A stretch of 44,315 bases of DNA from Paludibacteraceae bacterium (lineage in GTDB: Bacteria > Bacteroidota > Bacteroidia > Bacteroidales > Paludibacteraceae): positions 1 through 44,315 of the forward strand of contig JAGBCD010000011.1 in the NCBI GenBank assembly GCA_017938155.1. The letters run 5' to 3'. Below the pieces are notes generated by a model. That model was not told the DNA's origin. It searched no databases and saw nothing but the letters and a program-made list of their open reading frames with translations. Positions 26,953 through 37,100 of this stretch are shown piece by piece. Every line of letters starts with the position of its first letter. Positions within the stretch are counted from its first letter, which is position 1. Position numbers and translations under genes: made by a program.

Positions 26953-28883
26953 ATATAGTGCAGCACATATTTGCATTCAACGACCAAAGTCCACTATTGT
27001 TTACCCAATTCTACTTTTGGGCTTTCTTTGCTATTGTCTATACCATCATGGCATGTATATTGGAAATCAAGCCTTGGAATAGCAAAAACGATGTGCTCAA
27101 ACAACCCTCTAATAAAAGACTACATCTCAGGAATCTGTTCCTGATGTTTGTCAGTTGGTTTTTCTACTACAAAACCAGTGGTATATTTTTGCTTATATTG
27201 CTATTCGTAACCCTGAGCGATTGGTTGATAGCCAAACAAATCTATCGAACCAAACAGCAAAACCAACTCTTCAAAGCCAAGGCATGGCTTGTTTTGAGCA
27301 TTGTAATAGATTTGGGTTTATTGTGTTATTTCAAATATGCATATTTCTTTACCAATATGATTAACGATCTATTGGGAACAGAATTTGCTGTATTCGATAT
27401 ATTTGCATATATTGGAAATGGGCTTAGTCATCAGGGTAGGTTTATGGTGGATACCATCATCTTGCCTGTGGGCATATCTTTCTACCTATTCCAAGTGATT
27501 TCTTATACTACGGATGTGTATAGGGGACTCATTACACCTTTGAAGAATGTATTTGATTTTGGGTTCTATGTGAGTTTCTTCCCTCAGTTGGTTGCTGGTC
27601 CTATTGTTCGTGCCAATGAGTTTATTCCGCAACTCTATCGTCCTTTCCGTCTCAGCAAACGCTTGGCGGGTATGGCATTGTTTTGGATACTCAACGGATT
27701 GACAAAGAAAATTTTGTTGAGTGACTATTTGGCTGTTAACCTAATAGATAGAGTATTTGATAATCCGTTGTTGTTTTCGGGATTTGAGAACTTATTTGCT
27801 CTCTTTGCTTATTCCTTGCAAGTGTATGCCGATTTCTCGGGTTATACGGATATTGCCATTGGGGTTGCGATGTTGATGGGATTTTACCTTCCTAAGAACT
27901 TTAATTCCCCTTACAAGGCTACCAATCCACAGGATTTCTGGCACAGATGGCATATGTCCTTGAGTAGATGGCTCAAAAGTTATCTTTATATTCCTTTGGG
28001 AGGAAATAGAGAAGCCACATTTGGTACTTACTTTTGGATTATCCTAATCGCTGTAATTGCTTTCATATTGACAGGTTCATGGATTATCATGGGCATACTA
28101 TTGGTTTTAGCTGTGGTGGTGTTTCTTATTATCCGATGCTTCCCGCAGCGGCGCAAATTGTTGTATGGTAATCTCAATTCATTCATTACTATGTTGTTGG
28201 GAGGATTATGGCATGGCGCAAGTTGGAATTTCATGATATGGGGTGGACTGAATGGAATAGGAATGATTGTGTACAAGATTTGGAAACAATGGGGATATAA
28301 CCTTCAGTTTGTTCTCTTGACCATACTTACCATTGCTATGTGGATAACCAAACAAGCACTTCATACTCCATTGCTTAACGTACTCTGGGTGTGGGTGCTA
28401 TGTCTATGGATAGGAATGGCAATCAAATATATCTACTGGTGGATTGAACGCATGGGGCATATTGCTATCACAGGAACCAAGCGTGCTACCGTTGTGCGTG
28501 CTTGTAGCCAAGCTTGGGCTGTGTTGCAGACATTTGTCTTTATTACTTTTACACGTCTGTTCTTCCGCTCAGGTAGTAATCTCGACCCTGCGACAGCCAA
28601 TCAAGAAGCATGGGAAACGGCCAAGAATATGGTAGCACAAATAGGAGGTGCTTGGAACAATAGTATTATCCCTGCTTTTCTATGGGAATATCGAAACGTG
28701 GTCATCTTGTTTGTATTGGGAATGATCATCCATTGGCTACCTGATAAATGGAAGCAATCTTATCGTATCCGCTTTGCATCCTTGCCGGTGTGGGCATTGG
28801 TGTTTATATGTATTTGTGCTATCATGGTAGTGTATCAGTTTATTACTGCAGATTTGCAAGCATTCATTTATTTCCAATTCTAA
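26949..28883 (+). CDS. MBOAT-family membrane O-acyltransferase (AlgI-like)
   Basis: 644 residues with many membrane segments. Family hallmarks are QLVAGPIVRANEFIPQL, YADFSGYTDIAIGVAMLMG, FWHRWHMSLSRWLKSYLYIP and the catalytic-His segment LLGGLWHGASWNFMIWGGL. MBOAT proteins such as AlgI pass an acetyl group across the inner membrane for O-acetylation of a surface polymer. The 4-bp overlap with the SGNH gene supports a two-protein system. It is longer than AlgI (about 520), with an extra helix-rich C-terminal part. Confidence 0.93.
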   Translation: MNIVQHIFAFNDQSPLLFTQFYFWAFFAIVYTIMACILEIKPWNSKNDVLKQPSNKRLHLRNLFLMFVSWFFYYKTSGIFLLILLFVTLSDWLIAKQIYRTKQQNQLFKAKAWLVLSIVIDLGLLCYFKYAYFFTNMINDLLGTEFAVFDIFAYIGNGLSHQGRFMVDTIILPVGISFYLFQVISYTTDVYRGLITPLKNVFDFGFYVSFFPQLVAGPIVRANEFIPQLYRPFRLSKRLAGMALFWILNGLTKKILLSDYLAVNLIDRVFDNPLLFSGFENLFALFAYSLQVYADFSGYTDIAIGVAMLMGFYLPKNFNSPYKATNPQDFWHRWHMSLSRWLKSYLYIPLGGNREATFGTYFWIILIAVIAFILTGSWIIMGILLVLAVVVFLIIRCFPQRRKLLYGNLNSFITMLLGGLWHGASWNFMIWGGLNGIGMIVYKIWKQWGYNLQFVLLTILTIAMWITKQALHTPLLNVLWVWVLCLWIGMAIKYIYWWIERMGHIAITGTKRATVVRACSQAWAVLQTFVFITFTRLFFRSGSNLDPATANQEAWETAKNMVAQIGGAWNNSIIPAFLWEYRNVVILFVLGMIIHWLPDKWKQSYRIRFASLPVWALVFICICAIMVVYQFITADLQAFIYFQF

Positions 28884-28887
28884 GCAT

Positions 28888-29469
28888 ATGATAGTAGGCA
28901 TTACAGGTGGTATAGGAGCAGGTAAGACGTTTTTGGCACAAACGCTCAAGCAGATGGGGTATGCTGTGTATAACTCGGATGTTGAGGCCAAACGTATTAT
29001 ATGCCAAGATGCTGAGGTGAAAGAGCAAATCATTCATCTTTTAGGGGACAATGCGTATCATGGAGAGCAGTACAATACATCATGGGTGGCAACGCAGGTT
29101 TTTGAAGATACGAACAAACTAAAACAATTGAATGCTATAGTGCACCCTGCGGTGCGTAACGATATCAAACGTTGGGTACAAACACAACCGACGCTGAACC
29201 ATCTTTATTTTGTCGAATGTGCTATATTGTACGAGAGTCAGATAGACACTTTATGTGACGTGTGTGTGGCTATCGTTGCTCCGATGCAACTGCGTATCAA
29301 GAGAGCTACTCAGCGGGACCAATCGTCTCCTCAACATGTGCAAGCAAGGATGCAAACACAGTGTACAGATGAACAACTCTGCCAACGTGCAGATATATGT
29401 TTGAACAATGACGGGAAACAACCTATTCAAGTCTTGGCAAACCTATTACTCGAAAAACTATTAAAATAA
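28888..29469 (+). CDS. coaE: Dephospho-CoA kinase
   Basis: 193 residues. The N-terminal P-loop GITGGIGAGKTFLAQTL is typical. The DxD-type substrate motif appears as YNSDVEAKRII, and the lid region includes QLRIKRATQRDQ. It phosphorylates dephospho-CoA in the last step of CoA synthesis in the cytoplasm. It begins 4 bp after the MBOAT stop and ends 9 bp before cstA. Confidence 0.95.
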   Translation: MIVGITGGIGAGKTFLAQTLKQMGYAVYNSDVEAKRIICQDAEVKEQIIHLLGDNAYHGEQYNTSWVATQVFEDTNKLKQLNAIVHPAVRNDIKRWVQTQPTLNHLYFVECAILYESQIDTLCDVCVAIVAPMQLRIKRATQRDQSSPQHVQARMQTQCTDEQLCQRADICLNNDGKQPIQVLANLLLEKLLK

Positions 29470-29478
29470 TATGATATC

Positions 29479-31011
29479 ATGATTACCTTTATCATCTCAT
29501 TATTCGTTTTGATTATTGGATACATCCTCTATGGTACATTTGTAGAGAAAGTATTCGTTATTCATCCCGATGCCCAAACACCTGCTATGACAAAGACAGA
29601 TGGGGTGGATTATGTACCGATGTCGCCATGGCGAATATTCTTGGTGCAGTTTTTGAATATTGCAGGTTTAGGACCCATCTTCGGTGCCATCATGGGTATT
29701 TTCTATGGTCCATCTGCTTTCTTGTGGATAGTGTTGGGTACTATTTTTGCGGGGGGAGTACATGACTATTTTAGTGGCATGCTCAGTTTGCGCAAAGGAG
29801 GTGTTTCGTTGCCTGATGTCGTGGGAGATGAATTGGGAAGCAAGGTGCGTTTGTTTATACGTGTTTTGGCTTTGGTTTTGTTGGTATTACTTACGACTAC
29901 TTTTATGACAGGTCCAGCGACACTATTGCAAGGGTTGTTACCATTGGGGACTTGGATGTATCAAGAACATATGATACCTATTGTTTGGGTACTAATTATT
30001 TTTCTCTACTATATCTTTGCCACCATTCTACCTGTTGACAAACTCATCGGTCGTTTTTATCCTATTTTTGGAGCCATGCTCTTGTTTATGGGAATAGGTA
30101 TTATGATTGTGATGTTATGTTCACATGCGGGTAGTATGCCCGAACTAACCGATGGCTTGCAAAACCGTCAAACGAATGGACTGCCTATTTTTCCGATGAT
30201 GTTTGTGAGCATTGCATGCGGTGCTATATCGGGTTTTCATGGAACGCAATCGCCTATCATGGCGCGTTGTGTATGCAACGAGCGACAAGGACGTTGGATT
30301 TTTTATGGAGCGATGGTAGCAGAGGGTATTCTTGCACTAATATGGGCTGCGGCTGCAGGAACATTCTTTGCAGACCCAGAACAAGGGCTATACGGAATAG
30401 AAGGGCTCAAGGCATTTGCTGCGCAACATCCTGGAGAAAATATTGCTGCATTGGTGATTGATAAGGTAAGTCGTTCATGGTTAGGAACGGTAGGAGGTAT
30501 ATTAGCCATCATAGGTGTGATAGCAGCACCTATCACATCGGGAGATACCGCATTGCGTTCTGCCAGACTGATAGTGGCCGATTTTTTGAAGATGGAACAA
30601 CGTGCGATATACAAACGTTTGATGATTGCTTTCCCATTGTTTCTTTGTGTCTTTGGAATGGTCTTTGTGGACTTCAATGTCGTTTGGAGATATTTCGCAT
30701 GGACCAATCAGACATTGGCGGTATTCACATTGTGGGCTGCAACCACCTATCTATACAAACAAGAACATCAAAACATATCACCGACACCTTATCGTTGTGG
30801 TTATCTTGTCTCACTCATTCCTGCCATGTTTATGACGGTAGTGAGTGTTAGCTATATTATGATTGCCCCAGAAGGTTTACATTTACCGCAACACCTATGG
30901 TGGGTAGGATATACGATTGCACTATGCGTAGCATTGGCATGCATGGGATGCTTTGCTTATACGATGCGAAAGTACACTCCTAATTCAAAATTCAAAATTC
31001 AAAATTCATAA
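29479..31011 (+). CDS. cstA: CstA-family carbon-starvation (pyruvate/peptide) transporter with repeat-derived C-terminal tail
   Basis: 510 residues with many membrane helices. Family segments include [53 protein letters not shown] and [17 protein letters not shown]. CstA proteins are inner-membrane carriers linked to peptide or pyruvate uptake. This is the short form, well below the ~700 residues of E. coli CstA. The last ~10 residues (NSKFKIQNS) and the stop come from an AT-rich interspersed repeat (30981-31010), so the native end is probably a few residues earlier or has been replaced. Confidence 0.92.
   Translation: MITFIISLFVLIIGYILYGTFVEKVFVIHPDAQTPAMTKTDGVDYVPMSPWRIFLVQFLNIAGLGPIFGAIMGIFYGPSAFLWIVLGTIFAGGVHDYFSGMLSLRKGGVSLPDVVGDELGSKVRLFIRVLALVLLVLLTTTFMTGPATLLQGLLPLGTWMYQEHMIPIVWVLIIFLYYIFATILPVDKLIGRFYPIFGAMLLFMGIGIMIVMLCSHAGSMPELTDGLQNRQTNGLPIFPMMFVSIACGAISGFHGTQSPIMARCVCNERQGRWIFYGAMVAEGILALIWAAAAGTFFADPEQGLYGIEGLKAFAAQHPGENIAALVIDKVSRSWLGTVGGILAIIGVIAAPITSGDTALRSARLIVADFLKMEQRAIYKRLMIAFPLFLCVFGMVFVDFNVVWRYFAWTNQTLAVFTLWAATTYLYKQEHQNISPTPYRCGYLVSLIPAMFMTVVSVSYIMIAPEGLHLPQHLWWVGYTIALCVALACMGCFAYTMRKYTPNSKFKIQNS
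30981..31010. repeat. AT-rich interspersed repeat at the cstA 3' end
   Basis: TAATTCAAAATTCAAAATTC then AAAATTCATA. It encodes the final NSKFKIQNS of CstA and is the same family as the right arm of the element in btuB. Confidence 0.78.
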
Positions 31012-31031
31012 ATCAAAATCACCTTCTTCTC

Positions 31032-31655
31032 ATGGCATCAAATCTTATACGTAGTGCGCAATTTGTTGTTTCATCACCAGACGTGATGATGTGTCCTAAA
31101 ACGACAATACCCGAATATGCTTTCATTGGTAGAAGCAATGTGGGGAAGTCAAGTCTTATCAACATGTTGTGCCACGACCCCAAGTTGGCCAAGACGAGTC
31201 AAAAGCCAGGAAAAACATTACTTATCAACCATTTCTTGATTTCGCCTACACGTTCCAATCAAACATGGCACTTGGTGGACTTACCAGGATATGGTTTTGC
31301 ACAAACAGGACAAAAACAACGTGAGAAATTGAAAACAATGATTGAACGTTATTGTTTGTTACGGGAAGCATTGGTAAGTCTGTTTGTATTGATTGATTGC
31401 CGATTGGAGGCGCAGAAGATAGATTTGGAGTTTATAGATTGGTTGGGAAACAATCAGATACCTTTTGCTATCGTGTTTACCAAAGCAGACAAATTGGGTA
31501 AGGTGCGATTAGAAGAGAATGTAGAGGCATACAAAAACAAGTTGCTCGAGACTTGGGAAGAACTACCTCCTATTTTCGTTACCAGTGCCGAGAAAGGGGT
31601 AGGGGAAACGGAGATACTTGATTATATAGAACAAATAAATCAAACCTTAGTATAG
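31032..31655 (+). CDS. engB: YihA/YsxC/EngB family ribosome-biogenesis GTPase
   Basis: 207 residues. GTPase motifs in order: G1 [15 protein letters not shown]3 DLPGYGFA, G4 TKADK, G5 TSAEKG. The switch region [12 protein letters not shown] is typical. EngB assists large-subunit ribosome assembly. It starts 20 bp after the cstA stop and the UspA-like gene follows after 1 bp. Confidence 0.96.
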   Translation: MASNLIRSAQFVVSSPDVMMCPKTTIPEYAFIGRSNVGKSSLINMLCHDPKLAKTSQKPGKTLLINHFLISPTRSNQTWHLVDLPGYGFAQTGQKQREKLKTMIERYCLLREALVSLFVLIDCRLEAQKIDLEFIDWLGNNQIPFAIVFTKADKLGKVRLEENVEAYKNKLLETWEELPPIFVTSAEKGVGETEILDYIEQINQTLV

Positions 31656-31656
31656 A

Positions 31657-32220
31657 ATGATTTGGGAGAATAATCCGGATATAGCACATATCGTTTGTGA
31701 TAACCAACGTCGTGTGATACGAAAATTGCTTGACGACCATCGCGAAGAACGTCGCCCGTATGTTTTTTGTACCAATACGATGCGTACAATCGAAAAACTA
31801 AATCGCATCTTAGTTCCTGTTGCGATGTTAGAGGAAGAAGTGTACAAAGCAGAGATTTGTACCTATTTGGCACGTAAAACGGGTGCGCAGATTGTATTGT
31901 TGTTAGCCAACGACTATGGTTCACGAGCAAAAAAGAACATGCAACGAATCATTACTCATATTGAGTCAGTAGCCCAGCGTACCAATGAACTGATCCAATA
32001 TGAACAACATCTTGCTATCAAGGATAGTTTTTCTGTTTATAAAGAAGCCACACAGAGGCAGCGAGATTTTGGGCATCAGCTCTTGGTAATGACAGCCAGT
32101 CGTGACTATGGTTTGGATGATCTCATCTTTGGTGCCCCCGAGCAGCATGTTATCCAGCACAGTGCTGTACCTGTTATGCTCATCAATCCTCGAGAAGACT
32201 TGTTCTCGTTATGTGACTAA
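31657..32220 (+). CDS. UspA-like (universal stress protein fold) hypothetical protein
   Basis: 187 residues, soluble. The central RILVPVAMLEEEVYKAEICTY and C-terminal DYGLDDLIFGAPEQHVIQHS and VPVMLINP match the pattern of Usp domains: a strand plus helix at the start, and HSxxPVLLI at the end. The usual ATP-binding GxxGxxxxGS segment is not clear, so nucleotide binding is doubtful. The N-terminal ~50 residues lie outside the Usp part. It is the last gene of the nadE-led cluster. Confidence 0.7.
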   Translation: MIWENNPDIAHIVCDNQRRVIRKLLDDHREERRPYVFCTNTMRTIEKLNRILVPVAMLEEEVYKAEICTYLARKTGAQIVLLLANDYGSRAKKNMQRIITHIESVAQRTNELIQYEQHLAIKDSFSVYKEATQRQRDFGHQLLVMTASRDYGLDDLIFGAPEQHVIQHSAVPVMLINPREDLFSLCD

Positions 32221-32383
32221 CGTTCTCCGCTTGAACCAAACATTTACAAGGCTCCGCAAGAGCATCGCTTGTTTAGTCTGTTGCGTTGCTGATATTCTCA
32301 TTACCTCTATCGTATACCCTTACTATACCCTTGCTATACCCTTGCAAAAATTACGCAGCCCCCGAGGTGCGTCTGTGCAAACA
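32221..32383. other. Convergent intergenic interval with 11-bp tandem repeat
   Basis: No gene seen. It contains three tandem TATACCCTTRC units (32313-32345) and an ATTACGCAGCC segment that also resembles the 9717-9910 repeat debris. Confidence 0.65.
32313..32345. repeat. 11-bp tandem repeat TATACCCTTGC, three units
   Basis: Units at 32313, 32324 and 32335, differing only in A/G at the tenth position. The same unit occurs twice at 9968-9989. Confidence 0.85.
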
Positions 32384-32409
32384 AAAAGGACTACCGAAGT
32401 AGTCCTTTT
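32384..32409 (-). terminator. Rho-independent terminator of susCD copy A (bidirectional)
   Basis: AAAAGGACTAC pairs with GTAGTCCTTTT around CGAA; T-rich on both strands. It ends the minus-strand susCD transcript and can also stop the plus-strand nadE cluster. It is homologous to the terminator of copy B (43940-43962). Confidence 0.9.
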
Positions 32410-32431
32410 CTATTATGATCATACGATAGGA

Positions 32432-34126
32432 TTACCAACCTGGGTTTTGACCGATTTGTGGGTTCACAACGCTTTGGCTTGTTGGAATAGGAGCCAAGTA
32501 GTGCTTTTCGTCAAACTTACGAACGTAGTCTGCTGTTAAGTCTATATAGCCGTTAGCGTCACGTTTAACATCATTTGCGCCTGGCCAGTTATCAGCAATC
32601 CACGCGCCCTTGGTTTGATCTGGATTCTTCTCTGTATCAAGAAGTTCCAATTGATGCCAACGAATAAGTGACCAATAGCGGTCATTGTTGTCGAACATCA
32701 ACTCTACGCGACGCTCACGACGGATTTCCCAAATCAAATCGCTTACACCAATAGTGTTTGCAGGGTCATTAACTGGAGCATACTCTGGCATACCAACGCG
32801 AGTGCGAAGTTTGTTGAGAGATGTTTTAGCATCAGCCTCTTCACCTAATTCTGCACATGCCTCTGCGTGGGTAAGAAGAATCTCAGCCAACCAGAAGAGT
32901 GGGCAGTCAGTTACGTTACCAGTTGTAGATTGACGAAGTGAAGATGGAGTAACTGGCTCGTCAAACTTCAAGATACCATAACCAGTAGTTACTGTATTCT
33001 GAGCAGCACCTTCTTGTTCTGGAATGCCCTCATAACGAGCGCGGTTGTTACCTACGTAGCAGAGGTAACCATCAATTTGTTGAGCCAAACGTGGGTCACG
33101 AGCTTCCAATAGGTGATAGATAACTGGTTTACCAGCATCGTAACCTTCGGTACCAAGTACACCATGGTCATCATTCTTATCAGCAAGAGTACCATCTTTC
33201 TTCAAATATGCATTGAAAGCTGATTTGCTCATGCCATTGGTAGGAGTAGAACCGCAGCAGTAGTCTTGAGTAGCGTGACGAAGCTTAGCAGACTCCAAGT
33301 ATTGTTTATACATAATCATCTCTGTGTTGCCTGCAAGGTCAAGTGAGTTGTAGTTTGCACGATAACCTTCTGCATCTGGAGTCAACTCAAATTTGCCACT
33401 GTTGATGATAGCATCTGCTGCTTTTTTAGCTTCTACCAAATATTTGTCAGAACGCTCTTTGTCGTTCTTGTGGTATTTTGCATATGTACCCTCGAAGAGA
33501 CAGATTTGTGCTTTAATTGCTTGTGCTACATACACGTTGTAAGCGGTGCGAGAATCAGCATTCTTAGTACCCATATTCTCAACGGCATAGTTGAGGTCTT
33601 CAAGCATCTTATCCATTACGAAGTTGCGATCTTGGCGTGGACCATAGAGAATATCAGTATCCTCTGTTGTAAGAGAATGATCTACCCAATAGCAGTCACC
33701 GAATTTGCGTACTACACAGAAATGTTGCCATGCGCGATATAAACGACCAAGAGAGTTATAGTATTTTCTTGTCTCTTCATCCATTGGTACACCATCAAGG
33801 TTTTCAAGAAGAATATTTGCACGACGAACTTCTACGTAACTTGCATCCCAAGTATCATCCGTAGCAGAGATTGTTGTAAAATCCCAAGGAGTGATACCTG
33901 TAACGGCTTGGTTATCATTCAAAGTAGGGAAGTAGAAAGTTCCATAACTACCATTGTTTCCATAACCTTTCCACTCTGCGTAGAAATAGTTGGTGTACAT
34001 TTCTACGTTAGTCTCGCTGGTGAAGAAGTTGTCTTTGGTGAAAGAATCGTATGGGTCATTGTTCAACAAGTCGCAACTTGTAAATAGCACCATACCAGCT
34101 ATCAAACTTAAAATTATCTTTTTCAT
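32432..34126 (-). CDS. SusD/RagB-family glycan-binding lipoprotein, copy A
   Basis: 564 residues from the ATG complementary to 34124-34126; four more codons could be read from an upstream TTG. Lipoprotein signal MKKIILSLIAGMVLFTSC with the Cys after FTS. SusD features: early NDPYDSFTKDNFFTSE, TPR-like helices (LYRAWQHFCVVRKFGDCYW), and the conserved DLIWEIRRERRVELMFDNN and RYWSLIRWHQL, ending HYLAPIPTSQ...NPQIGQNPGW. It caps the paired SusC barrel at the cell surface and captures an oligosaccharide or similar ligand. No glycosidase or regulator lies beside it, so the substrate is unknown. It is clearly paralogous to the SusD of copy B. Confidence 0.95.
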   Translation of the reverse strand: MKKIILSLIAGMVLFTSCDLLNNDPYDSFTKDNFFTSETNVEMYTNYFYAEWKGYGNNGSYGTFYFPTLNDNQAVTGITPWDFTTISATDDTWDASYVEVRRANILLENLDGVPMDEETRKYYNSLGRLYRAWQHFCVVRKFGDCYWVDHSLTTEDTDILYGPRQDRNFVMDKMLEDLNYAVENMGTKNADSRTAYNVYVAQAIKAQICLFEGTYAKYHKNDKERSDKYLVEAKKAADAIINSGKFELTPDAEGYRANYNSLDLAGNTEMIMYKQYLESAKLRHATQDYCCGSTPTNGMSKSAFNAYLKKDGTLADKNDDHGVLGTEGYDAGKPVIYHLLEARDPRLAQQIDGYLCYVGNNRARYEGIPEQEGAAQNTVTTGYGILKFDEPVTPSSLRQSTTGNVTDCPLFWLAEILLTHAEACAELGEEADAKTSLNKLRTRVGMPEYAPVNDPANTIGVSDLIWEIRRERRVELMFDNNDRYWSLIRWHQLELLDTEKNPDQTKGAWIADNWPGANDVKRDANGYIDLTADYVRKFDEKHYLAPIPTSQSVVNPQIGQNPGW

Positions 34127-34193
34127 AACTGTATTCAATTGAGTTAATAGTTAATAATTAATAATTAATATTCATTTGATTGTTAAACATTAA

Positions 34194-37100
34194 TTATAGT
34201 GTTACTTGCAAACCGAATGAATACGAACGCATGAGAGGCGCTGTACGAGCGTATGCTCCATAGCCATAGTTAGCACCTTCTTTACCTCTTGAAACCTCAG
34301 GATCGAAACCGTACTTGGCAGTATGGTTTACGAGGTCAGCTAAATTGTTGAAAGAAGCGTAGATACGAACTTTCTCAATAGTTGCTTTGCGGGTCCATTT
34401 TTGTGGCAAGGTATAACCTACGGTCAAGTTTTTCAAACGGAGATAAGCCATATTAATCAAATACCTATCTTGTGGCACGTAGTTGTTGCTACCCGCATCC
34501 ATAATGGTACCATCTGTAGTTGCAGGGTCGTTTCCTGGGAAAATACGTGGATAGTCAGCATCTTGACGAATTGTTCCCTCTCCCTTTTTAGCAGCCTCAA
34601 TTTCAGCTAAGGTAATATAATCAGTTTGATTAGCATAGATAGTAATATCGGCAGCACGCATCATTGGCATAACAAATGCAGATGTGCTCCACATATCGCG
34701 TTTACCTACACCTTGGAAGAACAAGTCAATATCAAAGCCCTTCCAATCAGCGCCAAGACGGAATGAGTATTGCCAACGTGGAGTGGTGTTACCAATCTTC
34801 ACAAGGTCACCATGATCTTCTACAGTTCCTTTACCCCAATCAATTTTACCATCACCATTTTGGTCAACGAACTTGATATCACCAGGAACAAAGTTAAACT
34901 TAGGATCGACCTCAAGGAGAATTTGATCTGCAATACCATCAGCATAGATTGTATTGCCTTCTTCATCTGTACCAACGATGTCTTCAGGATTGAAATAGCG
35001 ATCGAACTCAAAACCCCAAATTTCACCATACTCTTTACCAGAATATTCGGTGTTTATAAGGTTTTCTGAATCCCATTGAGTGATAACAGCTTTATAGTCT
35101 GCAAGGTTGAAGTTAGCGTGGAGAGTCAAGTTGTCAGCATCACGGAAGGTGTGGCGCCAATCTACGTTCAACTCCCAACCACGAGTGCGGAGTTGACCTT
35201 CATTTCCTTTAGCTGCACTTGCACCGATTACAGAAGGAAGTGGTTTGCCAGGAGCCAACATTCCATTTGTTGTGCGTTGATACCAGTCGAAGTTTACGTT
35301 CAACTCATTATTCAAGAAACCGAGGTCAATACCGATGTTAGTAGTTGCGATATTTTCCCATGTAAGAGAAGGATCTACCATATTAGGTTGATCGAAGTAG
35401 TCATACTTCACATTGCCGCTACCAATCCAGTTAAGAGAAGTAGGGTACTTATACATAGTCTCAAGGAACATATTGCTACCAATTTCTTGGTTACCAATTA
35501 CACCGTATGATGCACGTACCTTCAAGTTGCTTACATATTGCTTAGCCTCTGCGAAGTAAGCTTCCTCGCTGATACGATAACCGAGAGAACCTGATGGGAA
35601 GAATGCCCATTGTGTGTGTGATGGGAACTTGCTTGAACCGTCGTAACGACCGCTCAACTCTACCAAGTAGATACCCTTGTAGTCATAGTTGATACGACCG
35701 AAGATACCTACAGAACCATTATGGCGATGAGCATGGTTATAAGTACTCCAATCGGATGTGAGAATCATTTCTGGCAAGTTGAGGTCTTGCAAATCTTTAC
35801 GAGAGAGCGTTAGATACTCATAATCATCTTTATCAATGTTAGCACCTACCATTATGTTCAAGTTGTGATTATTCCAAGAACCATTGTAGTTAAGATACAT
35901 GTTGGCTACGTGGTTGTAGTAGTGAGAGTTAGTTTGAGTAAGGTAACTGTCTGTAGGATAAGGAGCCATTGCATTACCAGTCCACCAATCCTCTGTAAAC
36001 TCGCCAAACCATGTGTCAACTTGATATTTCGCAGGCATACCGATCGCTTTCTCATTACCTGCGCGATAAGTAAAGGTGTAATCGCCATTGAAAGTCAAAC
36101 CTTTAGCAAGGTTCAACTTGATAAAACCACCAGCGCGAAGGTTCATACGTTTCTTGTAAGCATCGCCAGCCTCTTTCAAACCACCGAGGAATGTATAACC
36201 ATCATATATTTGACCGTCTGGATCCTTGAAATAACCCCAAGGACCAAAGAATGAGCCCCAACGCCAGAGATTAGAGTAACCACCAACGCGATTCTCAGGA
36301 TATTGGTAGTTCCGGTGTTGCATATTGAAGCGAGCACCTACCTCCAGCCACTTATTAATCTTAGTAGAAAGGTTTACTGTTGCATTGAACTTATCCATCT
36401 TATCGGGATTGAAGTTTAAGATGCCTTGTTGGTGATTGTAACCAAGAGACATGTAGTAATTTGTCTTGCCTGAGTTACCCGATACTGACAAGTTATGGTT
36501 TTGAGAAGGAGTAGCATCGTTGAAGAAAATACCAGCTACATCCCAATCTGCGTAGAAACCATATTCATCATAATCAATACCATAAATCATCTCTCGATAT
36601 GGAGATTTACCGTCTTTAATACCAACTTTTGCACCTTCAGAAGAGTTAGCCCAATTGAGCCAATTTTTTGCCTTTTCTTGGAAATCTTTGGTGTCTACAT
36701 ATTTACCAAATAATTCAGCGCGTTCACCAAGATAACCTTTAGCTTCTGTCATTGCAACTGCTTGCTCATATACAGTTGGAAAATTAGGAGATGCAGTTGC
36801 ACGGCTCCATGCAAAGTTGTTGTTGTATGTTACAGTTACTTTCTCTGCAGTCTTAGCAGACTTGGTAGTAACCAATACAACACCGAAAGCAGCACGAGTA
36901 CCGTAGATAGCGGTAGAAGAAGCATCTTTCAATACACTGATAGACTCAATATCATTAGCGTTGAGGTAACCGAGGTTCTCTACTGGAACTCCGTCCACAA
37001 TGTAGAGAGGAGTTGAGGTAGCGCCGTTAGACAAAGTACCGATACCACGAATAACTACCGTAGGATCAGCATCAATATCACCCGTTGCGTTGGTGATAGT

